Made by a program: the position numbers and the translations under genes
The notes under the pieces: model-generated
Seen by the model: only the letters and a program-made list of their open reading frames with translations
What the model was told of the DNA's origin: nothing
Databases searched by the model: none
Source of the DNA: an uncultured Eubacteriales bacterium
GTDB taxonomy: Bacteria; Bacillota; Clostridia; Lachnospirales; Bianqueaceae
Direction of reading: 5' to 3'
NCBI GenBank assembly: GCA_902493345.1
Contig: CABUPM010000017.1
Span: forward strand, 1-27,836
DNA length: 27,836 nt
Shown: positions 6,244 through 14,038 of the stretch, piece by piece
How positions within the stretch are numbered: position 1 is the first letter of the stretch
Layout: each line of letters starts with the position of its first letter

Positions 6244-8312
6244 TGCGGGATTATGAGAAGGGATATAAAAATCAGGATTCCAAAAACCTTGCCCGGTTGA
6301 TGCGCTACGCCAAACCGTATTTCTGGCATCTGGCGGCGTGTGTTCTGATGCTTACGGTAATTGTCACCTCGGATCTGGCGCAGCCGGTCATCATCGGCCG
6401 GGCTGTGGACGATCTGATCAACCATTATGACAAAAGCTACCGGATTGCGCAGCCGCAGGAGGAAGCAAAGTACGAGGTTGGAGAATACCGTATGAATCCG
6501 GTGGATCCGGAAGAGATTACGGCAGAGGGATCCTACGCGGTCATGCTCTATATCGAGGATCAGTATTATCTGATGGCCGGTGTTAACGCGGTGCAGGCGC
6601 AGGAGCTTCTGGAGGCCAAGGGGCATGAGGATACACTGAGCATTCAGGGGACACAGATTACTCTGCAGGACGGATCGACCGTGACAAGGATTCTGATGGA
6701 CAAGGAGATCTTGAAGGAACTGCGCAGTGACGATTATTCTGGCCTGGTGCGCTTGTCCATCCTCTATATTTTCCTTCTGGTCGTTGGACTGGTGGTCGGC
6801 TTCTGCCAGCATGTACTGCTTGGCTATGTGGGGCAGAAGATCATTTACAGCATCCGCAATGACCTGTATCGTCATGTACAGACGCTGAATATCGAGTTCT
6901 TTAACGATACACCGGTCGGAAAGCTTGTCACGAGGCTGACCAACGATACAGAGGGACTGAACGAACTATATACGAACTGCATTGTAACGACGATCAAGTG
7001 TGTATTCACTTTGGCGGGAATCATTATCGTCATGGTATCCATCAACTGGAAGCTTGCTCTGGCAGAGTTTTTAGTGATGCCGGTGATCGCGGTCGTCACA
7101 TTCCTCTTCCGCAATGCCTCCAGAAAGAACCACAGTGATATGCGGAGCAAGCTGGCGACGGTCAACGTATTCTTATCGGAGCATTTTTCCGGAATGCGTC
7201 TGGTGCAGATCTTCGCGCAGGAAAAGCAGGTATACGATCAGTTTGACGGCGTGAACAAGGCCTATCTCAAGAGTTGTATGCGCCAGGTATATCTGTTTGG
7301 AATCTACCGTCCGGCGATGTATCTGCTGTACATCTTAGGCGTGATTATCGTCTTGGTATACGGCGGCAGTCTGGTTCTGAGCGGTGTCCTGACGATCGGT
7401 ACTCTGGTAGTTTTCTCAGATTATATCTCACGGTTCTTCAATCCGATTCAGACCTTGGCAGAGCAGTTCAACACGATGCTCTCCGCCATGGCCTCCGCGG
7501 AAAAGATTTTCTCGCTGATGGACTATAACGAACATATTCCGGAGGCGGAGAATCCGCTGTCGCTGAAGAACCCGCAGGGACATATTGAGTTCCGTCATGT
7601 CTGGTTCGCTTATGACGACGAGCAGTGGGTGCTGAAGGATGTATCGTTTGAGGTACTGCCGGGACAGTCGGCGGCCTTTGTGGGCGCGACCGGCACGGGC
7701 AAGACATCCATTCTTAATCTGATCAGCCGATATTACGATATCCAGAAGGGAGAAATCCTGTTGGACGGACATAATGTCAAGGAGTATAAGATATCGGATC
7801 TGCGCAATTGCATCGGACAGATGCTTCAGGACGTGTTCCTCTTTACCGGAGACATCTCCAGCAACATCCGTCTGCGCGATCAGAGTATCACTGGACCGCA
7901 GATTCAGGAGGCTGCGAAGTATGTCAATGCCGATGCCTTTATTTCCAAGCTTCCGAGAGGCTACGATGAAAAGGTCTACGAGCGCGGAGCAACTCTGTCC
8001 GCGGGGCAGCGTCAGCTTCTTTCCTTTGCGCGGACGCTGGCATTCAAGCCGTCGATTCTGATTCTGGACGAGGCGACAGCCAATATCGATACTGAGACAG
8101 AGGAACTGATTCAGGATGCCCTGAAAAAGCTGATGAAGGGACGGACAACATTGGTGGTAGCGCACCGTCTCTCCACGATTCAGCATGCGGACAAGATCAT
8201 TGTGCTGCATAAAGGAAGGATTCAGGAGTCCGGCAGCCACCAGGAGCTCCTGGCCAAGAAGGGAATGTACTATCAGCTCTATCGTCTGCAGTATCAGGAG
8301 GATCCGGTATAA
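6243..8312 (+). CDS. Heterodimeric multidrug-type ABC exporter, subunit 2 (BmrD/YheH-like)
   Basis: The 689-residue partner of the preceding half-transporter is about 100 residues longer. The extra sequence, roughly residues 62-160, lies between the first and second membrane helices and so should be outside the cell, as in BmrD. The ATPase domain has Walker A GATGTGKT (Lys487), a non-canonical signature LSAGQ (585-589), a canonical Walker B with Asp609 and catalytic Glu610, and the H-loop AHRLST. Paired with subunit 1 this gives one competent site (Walker B of this subunit with LSGGQ of the other) and one degenerate site (LDD with LSAGQ). That is the hallmark of asymmetric heterodimeric exporters such as BmrCD and TM287/288. 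The drug or lipid substrate cannot be read from the sequence. Confidence 0.92.
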   Translation: MRDYEKGYKNQDSKNLARLMRYAKPYFWHLAACVLMLTVIVTSDLAQPVIIGRAVDDLINHYDKSYRIAQPQEEAKYEVGEYRMNPVDPEEITAEGSYAVMLYIEDQYYLMAGVNAVQAQELLEAKGHEDTLSIQGTQITLQDGSTVTRILMDKEILKELRSDDYSGLVRLSILYIFLLVVGLVVGFCQHVLLGYVGQKIIYSIRNDLYRHVQTLNIEFFNDTPVGKLVTRLTNDTEGLNELYTNCIVTTIKCVFTLAGIIIVMVSINWKLALAEFLVMPVIAVVTFLFRNASRKNHSDMRSKLATVNVFLSEHFSGMRLVQIFAQEKQVYDQFDGVNKAYLKSCMRQVYLFGIYRPAMYLLYILGVIIVLVYGGSLVLSGVLTIGTLVVFSDYISRFFNPIQTLAEQFNTMLSAMASAEKIFSLMDYNEHIPEAENPLSLKNPQGHIEFRHVWFAYDDEQWVLKDVSFEVLPGQSAAFVGATGTGKTSILNLISRYYDIQKGEILLDGHNVKEYKISDLRNCIGQMLQDVFLFTGDISSNIRLRDQSITGPQIQEAAKYVNADAFISKLPRGYDEKVYERGATLSAGQRQLLSFARTLAFKPSILILDEATANIDTETEELIQDALKKLMKGRTTLVVAHRLSTIQHADKIIVLHKGRIQESGSHQELLAKKGMYYQLYRLQYQEDPV

Positions 8313-8377
8313 ATTTTCAAATTGTTAATAGTTTCTTTGTGAACGGTTAATGAGCGCACTGTATAATCTATGGAAAA

Positions 8378-8421
8378 GAGGGCTTTTTATGGTGCTGACA
8401 ACGGCATCGTGAAAAGCCCTC
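8378..8421 (-). terminator. Hairpin between the convergent ABC and SleC-like genes
   Basis: GAGGGCTTTT (8378-8387) pairs perfectly with AAAAGCCCTC (8412-8421) around a 24-base loop. On the minus strand the stem is followed by TTTTCC, which makes it a plausible terminator for the SleC-like gene ending at 8429. On the plus strand no T-run follows, so termination of the ABC operon here is less certain. The loop is long for an intrinsic terminator. Confidence 0.55.
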
Positions 8422-8428
8422 GTCCAAT

Positions 8429-9712
8429 TTAGTTCAATTCTCCGATCCTCGTGACGGCGACATAGATCTGAGAGAGACGGTACCAGGTGGGGGAGTCTAC
8501 GATTCCGCTGACCGGCAGGTTGAAGACCTCCTGGAATTTCCGTACGGAAGCGGCGGTGGCGCTGCCGAAGATCCCGTCTACCGATACTTTGGGAATTGCC
8601 GGGTAATGGCTGGAGACAGCGTTCAGCTGGCGCTGAATGGTACGGACATCGGCGCCGCGGCTGCCCGTGCTGATATTGTATCCCGGGAAGGACGCGGGAA
8701 TGCCGGAGACGCGGTTGGCTGTCGCCAGATACACATCGGCTCCGTAATAATAGCGCAGGATCGAAGTCGCGTTATACCCTTGGGTGGCAAGGTATTGGGA
8801 ACCCCATTGTGTCATCCAGTTCGGACAGGAGACCTGGTGTCCGTCACAGTACTGTGTCAGAAGGGGCTGCTCGATGCCGGGACGCGTGACGTAATTGGTC
8901 AACATAGAATCCACGATTCGCGAGATATTATTGAAAATATTGCGGCCATAGATGAATTTGTGGTCATAGGCTGTGGAAGAGGTAATGGTAAAGTCGTACC
9001 CCTTGGAGCGGTACCATTCCGTATAAACACGGTTCAGTGTAAAGGACATAATGGCCAGGACATTGGCTGTGATCGCAGCCTCTTCCCAGGTAGAATAGAT
9101 CTCGCTGCTGGCTACATTCGCGATATACGAGGCATAGGGCACCCAGTAGTTCTGAGCGGAAGAGGAGGGAGTGCCATCGTGAACAACGATGTATTCCGGG
9201 ATGACGACTTCATTTAGAACGACAAATCCGTCCTCCGGACTCAGTGGTTTGACGCTGGCTTCCGGCTGCTTGGGCGGATAATCTCCGTAGAGTGTGTTCG
9301 GACCGATGGTGATCAAGGTTTCATCCGCGACGGGAACGGGGGAGATCAGGTCGGCGGTAGCCTCATCGATGGCAGAAAGCCTTTGAATAGAGAGCTCTCC
9401 CGGCAGAATCTGCGTCCCTTCGACAAGGATATTCTGGACGCCCTCGCCTTCCAGAAGCAGAGAATATTCGGAGTAGGGCTGCGGAGAATCGGGTTCCAGA
9501 GAATATTCCAACGGAGGGGTCGGAAGCTCTAAAATGGGGGTGTTGCCGGATTCGTCCGTGACCAGCTGCTCGATGACGGTACCGTTGTTCTGGCGGACAG
9601 TGATTGTCGCGCCGGGGATGGGACGGAATCCTGTCAGACTCCTGGCCTCAGCCCGCAGATAGCCGCTGGCGGCAAGATCCATGACAGGAGGCATTTCGCG
9701 AAATAATTGCAT
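8429..9712 (-). CDS. SleC-like spore cortex-lytic enzyme (SpoIID-type lytic domain plus peptidoglycan-binding domain)
   Basis: The 427-residue protein follows the layout of clostridial SleC. Residues 12-110 are a beta-rich, prodomain-like region with the YSLEPDSPQPYSEY and EGTQILPGE segments. Residues 172-335 are a SpoIID/LytB-like lytic transglycosylase domain (IPEYIVVHDG, then VASSEIYSTW with Glu204 as the candidate catalytic acid, then STAYDHKFIYGRNIF). Residues 348-415 are a type 1 peptidoglycan-binding domain (GADVRTIQRQLN, VDGIFGSATAASVRKFQ). SleC degrades spore cortex during germination after cleavage by Csp proteases, which are not in this window. The ATG at 9712 has a GAGG site ten bases upstream. 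No signal peptide is obvious, as is usual for proteins packed into the spore. The gene is monocistronic. sleC itself or a close paralogue; orthology is not proven. Confidence 0.85.
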   Translation of the reverse strand: MQLFREMPPVMDLAASGYLRAEARSLTGFRPIPGATITVRQNNGTVIEQLVTDESGNTPILELPTPPLEYSLEPDSPQPYSEYSLLLEGEGVQNILVEGTQILPGELSIQRLSAIDEATADLISPVPVADETLITIGPNTLYGDYPPKQPEASVKPLSPEDGFVVLNEVVIPEYIVVHDGTPSSSAQNYWVPYASYIANVASSEIYSTWEEAAITANVLAIMSFTLNRVYTEWYRSKGYDFTITSSTAYDHKFIYGRNIFNNISRIVDSMLTNYVTRPGIEQPLLTQYCDGHQVSCPNWMTQWGSQYLATQGYNATSILRYYYGADVYLATANRVSGIPASFPGYNISTGSRGADVRTIQRQLNAVSSHYPAIPKVSVDGIFGSATAASVRKFQEVFNLPVSGIVDSPTWYRLSQIYVAVTRIGELN

Positions 9713-9762
9713 AGACGGATGACCTCGTTATGACTGTTCGACTTAGTTTATGCAAAAAAGGC

Positions 9763-9790
9763 TTGACTTTATGAAAAAAAACTCTATAAT
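9763..9790 (+). promoter_or_regulatory. Strong SigA promoter of the aldolase gene
   Basis: TTGACT (9763-9768), a 16-bp A-rich spacer and a perfect TATAAT (9785-9790) precede the gene. Transcription would start at about 9797, giving a leader of about 30 bases with AAGGAGAG ahead of the ATG. Confidence 0.8.
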
Positions 9791-9825
9791 AAGGGTAAAG
9801 ACTTAATACAAGGAGAGATTATATC

Positions 9826-10791
9826 ATGAATGAAGTATTGCAGAAGATTTCCGCGATTGGTATCGTTCCGGTTATCAAGATTGATGATGTAGAAAAAGCT
9901 ATTCCGCTGGCGAAGGCTCTGTGTGACGGCGGTCTGCCCTGCGCAGAAGTAACTTTCCGTACCGAGCAGGCAGAGGAAGCGATCAAGCGCATCAGCGCGG
10001 AAGTTCCGGATATGCTGGTAGGAGCAGGTACAGTTCTTACGACCGAGCAGGTTGACCGTGCCGTAGCGGCAGGCGCCAAGTTCATCGTAAGCCCCGGCCT
10101 CAATCCCAAGGTTGTTAAGTATTGCGTAGACAAGAACATTCCGATCACACCCGGTACAGCCAATGCTTCCGATATCGAGCAGGCAATTGAGCTGGGGCTG
10201 GAAGTTGTCAAGTTCTTCCCGGCCGAGGTAAACGGCGGCGTTAAGGCGATCAAGGCTCTGGCGGCTCCCTACACCAAGATGAAGTTCATGCCTACCGGCG
10301 GTGTCAACGCTAAGAACCTGAACGACTATCTGTCCTTCAATAAGATCATTGCCTGCGGCGGTTCCTGGATGGTAAGCGCAGACCTGATCAATGCAGGCGA
10401 GTTCGACAAGATTCGTGAGATGACCCGTGAAGCGGTTCAGACCATGCTGGGCTTTGAGCTGGCTCATATCGGCGTCAACGCGGAGAACGCAGAGCAGGCA
10501 GAGGCGATTGCCAAGCTGTTCGAGGCTGCCTTCGGATTTACCTCCAAGGTTGGCAACAGCTCCGTATTTGCCGGTACTGCTGTAGAAGTTATGAAGACCC
10601 CGTATCTGGGTAAGAACGGCCATATCGCGATCGCGACCAATTATCTGTCCAGAGCGATTGCTTATCTGGAGTCCAAGGGCTATGAGTTCCTGGAGGACAG
10701 CAAGAAGTATGACGCTAAGGGCAATATGACCGCAATTTATTTCAAGCAGGACTTTGGCGGCTTCGCTGTACATCTGGTACAGAAGAAGTAA
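9826..10791 (+). CDS. Bifunctional KDPG/KHG aldolase fused to a C-terminal VOC (glyoxalase-like) domain
   Basis: Residues 1 to about 205 are a class I aldolase of the Eda type, cleaving 2-keto-3-deoxy-6-phosphogluconate to pyruvate and glyceraldehyde 3-phosphate, or 4-hydroxy-2-oxoglutarate to pyruvate and glyoxylate. It shows EVTFRT (Glu41, Arg45), GAGTV, SPG, TPG, the Schiff-base lysine in VVKFFPAE (Lys129) and MPTGG. Residues 208-321 form an extra domain of the vicinal oxygen chelate fold. By comparison with glyoxalase I, residues His214, Glu254, His266 and His316 fall at the four metal-ligand positions. Ordinary Eda is about 210 residues, so this is a fusion. The gene stands alone between a strong promoter and two terminators. 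No Entner-Doudoroff dehydratase or KDG kinase is in the window. The aldolase call is secure; the role of the VOC domain is unknown. Confidence 0.93.
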   Translation: MNEVLQKISAIGIVPVIKIDDVEKAIPLAKALCDGGLPCAEVTFRTEQAEEAIKRISAEVPDMLVGAGTVLTTEQVDRAVAAGAKFIVSPGLNPKVVKYCVDKNIPITPGTANASDIEQAIELGLEVVKFFPAEVNGGVKAIKALAAPYTKMKFMPTGGVNAKNLNDYLSFNKIIACGGSWMVSADLINAGEFDKIREMTREAVQTMLGFELAHIGVNAENAEQAEAIAKLFEAAFGFTSKVGNSSVFAGTAVEVMKTPYLGKNGHIAIATNYLSRAIAYLESKGYEFLEDSKKYDAKGNMTAIYFKQDFGGFAVHLVQKK

Positions 10792-10807
10792 GTTGGTATA
10801 GTAACGG

Positions 10808-10837
10808 GGGTGCTGCGCAAAGCGGCATCCTCTTTTT
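10808..10837 (+). terminator. Intrinsic terminator 1 after the aldolase gene
   Basis: GGGTGCTGC (10808-10816) pairs with GCGGCATCC (10822-10830), including two G:U pairs, around a five-base loop. It is followed by TCTTTTT. It starts 17 bases after the stop codon. Confidence 0.8.
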
Positions 10838-10860
10838 GCATATGCGGATTGCATATGCTG

Positions 10861-10897
10861 ACGCCGTGGATTATGAAAAGGTCTGCGGCGTTTTTTT
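10861..10897 (+). terminator. Intrinsic terminator 2 after the aldolase gene
   Basis: ACGCCGTGGA (10861-10870) pairs with TCTGCGGCGT (10882-10891) with two wobble pairs, followed by a seven-base T-run (10891-10897). Between the two terminators, GCATATGC occurs twice (10838-10845 and 10851-10858) and can also fold. Tandem terminators fit a highly expressed upstream gene. Confidence 0.8.
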
Positions 10898-10932
10898 GTC
10901 AGAGGCCTTGTCATAGAAGAGAAGGAGAAACG

Positions 10933-11496
10933 ATGAATCGATCAAGATTTCAAACGGCTCGGCGGTTTTTGATTTTCTGGACGCTCTTTATCGGGTTGGG
11001 AGCAGTGGGCGGAGCGCTCATGATGCTGCTGGATCCGTCAGGCAGAGCGATGGGGATGGACGCGATGCTTCCGTATTTTCAGGTATTGCCCTTTGCGGAT
11101 GTATTGTTTCAGGATTTAACCTTTTCCGGAACCGCGCTGCTGATCGTAAACGGATTGACCAACCTGACTGCGGCCGTGCTTTTGTTATTACGAAAAAGGT
11201 CCGGAATTCTGCTCGGCGGTATTTTCGGCGTGACGCTGATGTTGTGGATCTGCATTCAGTTCTATATGTTTCCGTTGAATTTCATGTCAACCGTTTATTT
11301 CCTTTTTGGGTTGGCGCAGGCTGTGACAGGATATGCCGCATATGTGTTTGAGCGGCAGGGCGCATTCGGGAGGCGGATTATATTTTGGTGCACTACCAGA
11401 AGAATCCATACCGGAATGCCGCCGAGGAGATGGATCGGCTTTTGGGGATTCAGCATAGTAGATTTCGAAGTGTACAGTGCCGAAAAGGGAAAATGA
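10933..11496 (+). CDS. Small four-helix membrane protein with suspect C-terminus
   Basis: From the ATG at 10933, preceded by AAGGAGAAA, this frame gives 187 residues. Hydrophobic stretches at about 11-33, 62-85, 91-113 and 117-138 predict four membrane helices. The first 140 residues look like a normal conserved membrane domain (GLGAVGGALMMLLDPSG, GMDAMLPYFQVLPFADV, NGLTNLTAAVLLLL). After about residue 143 the frame turns into an arginine- and tryptophan-rich tail with no helix-like pattern, while another frame over the same bases reads as a plausible soluble sequence (see the ORF at 11385-11525). A frameshift, natural or in the assembly, is therefore likely near 11350-11385. I recall related Clostridia proteins carrying a flavodoxin-like tail, but that is from memory only. 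Function unknown. MATE follows 25 bases later. Confidence 0.7.
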   Translation: MNRSRFQTARRFLIFWTLFIGLGAVGGALMMLLDPSGRAMGMDAMLPYFQVLPFADVLFQDLTFSGTALLIVNGLTNLTAAVLLLLRKRSGILLGGIFGVTLMLWICIQFYMFPLNFMSTVYFLFGLAQAVTGYAAYVFERQGAFGRRIIFWCTTRRIHTGMPPRRWIGFWGFSIVDFEVYSAEKGK

Positions 11497-11525
11497 CAGA
11501 GATAGAGAAAGGATTGCGAAAATGA
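11385..11525 (+). CDS. Short ORF or out-of-frame continuation of the membrane protein, coupled to MATE
   Basis: This frame is open from 11352 and reads a coherent, charged sequence (DYILVHYQKNPYRNAAEEMD, then RLLGIQHSRFRSVQ). It ends at a TGA that overlaps the ATG of the MATE gene as ATGA. That overlap is characteristic of genuinely translated, coupled genes and is hard to explain by chance. A separate start is possible at TTG 11385 (46 residues), with GGGAGG at 11368-11373 upstream. Alternatively the frame is the real C-terminus of the preceding protein, reached through a -1 shift. I do not recognise a domain. Confidence 0.4.
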   Translation: MVHYQKNPYRNAAEEMDRLLGIQHSRFRSVQCRKGKMTEIEKGLRK

Positions 11526-12913
11526 ACTGGAGAAGGTATGTGGGGGACAAGGCGTTTTATAAGATGGTTCTGGCGGTCTTTCTGCCGATCATGCTGCAGC
11601 AGGGAATCACGAATTTTGTAGGCCTGCTGGACAATATTATGGTGGGACAGGTCGGAACTGAGCAGATGAGTGGCGTCGCGATTGCCAATCAGCTGATGAA
11701 TGTATTCAATCTATGCGTGTTCGGTGGGCTGTCCGGCGCGGGAATCTATGGCGCGCAGTTCTTTGGACAGAAGAACGATGAGGGTGTGCGCAATACATTT
11801 CGGATCAAAATCTGGATCTGCGCCATCCTGATTGCCGTATTCTGCACGGTTTTCTGGATCCATGGGCGGGAACTGATCAGCCTGTTCCTGAGTGAGAATG
11901 GAGAAAGTGTCGGAGATGTCGGAATAACACTGAATTACGGTCAGCAGTATCTTAAGGTTATGCTGGTGGGAACCATCCCTTTCGCGATCGTACAGATCTA
12001 TTCGACGACCCTTCGGGAAGCCAAGACCCCCATGCTGCCGATGATCGCCGGAATCATTGCCGTATTTGTCAACCTGTTCTTTAATTATGTTCTGATCTTC
12101 GGACATTTCGGGGCGCCGGCCATGGGGTGTGTCGGCGCGGGAATCGCGACAGTGATCTCCCGTGTTGTAGAGTGCGTAATTATTATCGGAGTGACGCATC
12201 GCAGCAAGGACCGATTCAGCTTCCTGAAAGGGCTGTACCGGACGCTTCGGGTCTCGCTGTCACTGACCAAAAGTATCATCATTACAGGACTTCCTCTGCT
12301 GGTGAATGAGGCGTTGTGGTCCGTCGGCATGGCGGTTGTATTGCAGTGTTATTCGGTGCGGGGACTGGCCGCGGTAGCCGCGATGAATATCAGCAATACG
12401 GTATCCAATCTGTTTTTTGTCGTATTCTTTGCGAGCGGCAATGCCATCGCGATCATTGTCGGACAGCTCTTGGGCGCGGGCAAGATCGAGGAAGCCAAGG
12501 ATACGGACCGCAAGCTCCTGGCTTTTTCCGTTACAGGCAGCGCACTGATGGCGATTCTTTTGGCATTGACATCGCCTCTGATCCCGCAGATTTACAATAC
12601 GGCCGAGCAGGTGCGGACGCTGGCGACGGACTTTATGCTGGTTGTCGCGGTTACCATGCCCATCAATGCCTTTAATCATGGATGCTATTTCACGCTGCGC
12701 TGCGGAGGCAAGACGGTTCTGACCTTCTTCTTTGACAGCGTGTATACCTGGATCGTCAATATCCCCCTGGCATTTGTCCTCGCGAGATATACGGCGCTGG
12801 ACGTTGTGACGGTCTATTTTATCGTACAGTTTTCCGAGATCATTAAGACCGTGATTGGAGGGACCCTGGTACACAAAGGGATCTGGGCCAATAACATGGT
12901 AGAAGGAAGGTAA
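11522..12913 (+). CDS. MATE-family multidrug/sodium-type efflux transporter
   Basis: The 463-residue integral membrane protein shows the two-fold repeated arrangement of MatE domains and about twelve hydrophobic helices. Recognisable segments are FLPIMLQQGITNFVGLLDNIMVG near the N-terminus, GAGIYGAQFFGQKN, and the second-half counterpart NISNTVSNLFFVVFFASGNAIAIIVGQLLGAG. Such proteins export cationic drugs or metabolites using a Na+ or H+ gradient. The ATG at 11522 is preceded by AAAGGA and overlaps the stop of the frame upstream (ATGA). Reading further upstream would start inside the neighbouring coding region. Three bases separate its stop from the sbcD start. The substrate is not predictable. 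Confidence 0.93.
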   Translation: MNWRRYVGDKAFYKMVLAVFLPIMLQQGITNFVGLLDNIMVGQVGTEQMSGVAIANQLMNVFNLCVFGGLSGAGIYGAQFFGQKNDEGVRNTFRIKIWICAILIAVFCTVFWIHGRELISLFLSENGESVGDVGITLNYGQQYLKVMLVGTIPFAIVQIYSTTLREAKTPMLPMIAGIIAVFVNLFFNYVLIFGHFGAPAMGCVGAGIATVISRVVECVIIIGVTHRSKDRFSFLKGLYRTLRVSLSLTKSIIITGLPLLVNEALWSVGMAVVLQCYSVRGLAAVAAMNISNTVSNLFFVVFFASGNAIAIIVGQLLGAGKIEEAKDTDRKLLAFSVTGSALMAILLALTSPLIPQIYNTAEQVRTLATDFMLVVAVTMPINAFNHGCYFTLRCGGKTVLTFFFDSVYTWIVNIPLAFVLARYTALDVVTVYFIVQFSEIIKTVIGGTLVHKGIWANNMVEGR

Positions 12914-12916
12914 AAG

Positions 12917-14038
12917 ATGAGATTCCTCCATATAGCAGACCTACACCTGGGAATCCAGCTGTATGAATTTTCTATGCTGGAAGAGCAGAGACATATGCTG
13001 GAACAGATTTTGGAGATGGTGCGGACCTATCGGGTCGACGCCGTACTGATCGCCGGGGATGTCTATGACCGCAGCGTTCCCGGTGTGGAAGCGGTTAAGC
13101 TCCTGGACTGGTTTTTGACACAGCTGCCATGCTCGGCCTGTGTGATTGCGGGCAATCATGACTCGGCGGAGCGGCTGCAGTTTGGCGCCGGTTTTATGGA
13201 GAAACAGAAGCTCTATATACAGGGCACACTGAAAAAGCCACTCTTTCATGCGGATTTTAAGGACCGATACGGAGTGGTAGAGGTATGGATGCTGCCCTTT
13301 GTCCGGCCGGAGACGGCAAGAAGCCTGGGATACAGCGGTACGAGCTATCAGGAGGCGGTGGATTATATGCTGGAGGGCCTGCCCGAAGCGGGGGAGAACC
13401 GGCGTGTCCTGATGGCGCATCAATACGTGGTAAGCGATGAGACAGCAAGGAAGGCACAGGAAGACCTCAGTATCGGAGGCGTGGATCAGATTCGGGTGTC
13501 AAGCTTTCGCGGATTTGACTATGTGGCGTTGGGGCATATCCATGGCGCGTCCCGCGTTGGGGACATGCCGGTGTGCTACAGCGGATCTCCGTTGAAGTAC
13601 TCTTTTTCGGAGGCAACGCAGGTAAAATGCGCTGTCCTTGTGGAGTTAGGGGAAAAGGGAGACCTCAAGCTAAGCGAGCTGCCATTGGAGCCCTTGCATG
13701 ATTGGCGGGAGATCTGGGGACCGCTGGAACTTTTGACGGCGCCGGAGACAGTGGCCGGAGCGGACCCGGAGGATTATATCCGGGCGGTTTTAACAGACGA
13801 TACGGTTTTTGACGCGCTGGGAAAGCTGCGAAGCGTGTATCCCAATCTGATGCGGATCGATTTTGATAACGCAAGAACGAGAGGCAGCGGCGCGGCAGGG
13901 ATGGAGACACTGCCGGATATGCAGAGCCTTGATAAACTGTTCGGATGTTTTTATGAGGAACAGTGCGGCAAGGAACTTGCGGAGGAGGACGCGGAGCTGA
14001 TCCGTGGATTGTTAGCCGGAAAGGAGGGAAAAGCATGA
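12917..14038 (+). CDS. sbcD: SbcCD nuclease, subunit D (Mre11-type)
   Basis: The 373-residue metallophosphoesterase is the nuclease subunit of SbcCD, which cuts hairpins and DNA ends, including palindrome-derived structures, during replication and repair. The metal-binding motifs appear in order: DLH (Asp8, His10), GDVYDR (Asp48), GNHD (Asn80, His81, Asp82), His168 in MAHQ, and GHIH (His207, His209). Length is normal (about 370-400). The start is three bases after the MATE stop, with AGAAGGAAGG inside the end of the MATE gene as ribosome site. The stop overlaps the sbcC start by four bases (ATGA), matching the fixed 1:1 gene order of sbcD-sbcC elsewhere. Confidence 0.96.
   Translation: MRFLHIADLHLGIQLYEFSMLEEQRHMLEQILEMVRTYRVDAVLIAGDVYDRSVPGVEAVKLLDWFLTQLPCSACVIAGNHDSAERLQFGAGFMEKQKLYIQGTLKKPLFHADFKDRYGVVEVWMLPFVRPETARSLGYSGTSYQEAVDYMLEGLPEAGENRRVLMAHQYVVSDETARKAQEDLSIGGVDQIRVSSFRGFDYVALGHIHGASRVGDMPVCYSGSPLKYSFSEATQVKCAVLVELGEKGDLKLSELPLEPLHDWREIWGPLELLTAPETVAGADPEDYIRAVLTDDTVFDALGKLRSVYPNLMRIDFDNARTRGSGAAGMETLPDMQSLDKLFGCFYEEQCGKELAEEDAELIRGLLAGKEGKA

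Noticed and set aside
8390..8413. Seven-codon ORF in the loop of the hairpin after the ABC operon
   Set aside because: Too short, with no ribosome site; better explained as terminator loop sequence.
9727..9753. SigF/SigG-like promoter (GCATA, 16 bp, CATAAC) before the SleC-like gene
   Set aside because: The -10 lacks its final TA, and the implied transcript would begin after the ribosome site.
10849..10877. TTGCAT-17-TATGAA promoter for the small membrane protein gene
   Set aside because: Both hexamers are weak and lie inside the terminator hairpins; not strong enough to list as a feature.
9784..10914. 376-codon minus-strand open frame opposite the aldolase gene
   Set aside because: It runs through two terminators and the aldolase promoter and resembles no protein family; the sense gene is well supported.
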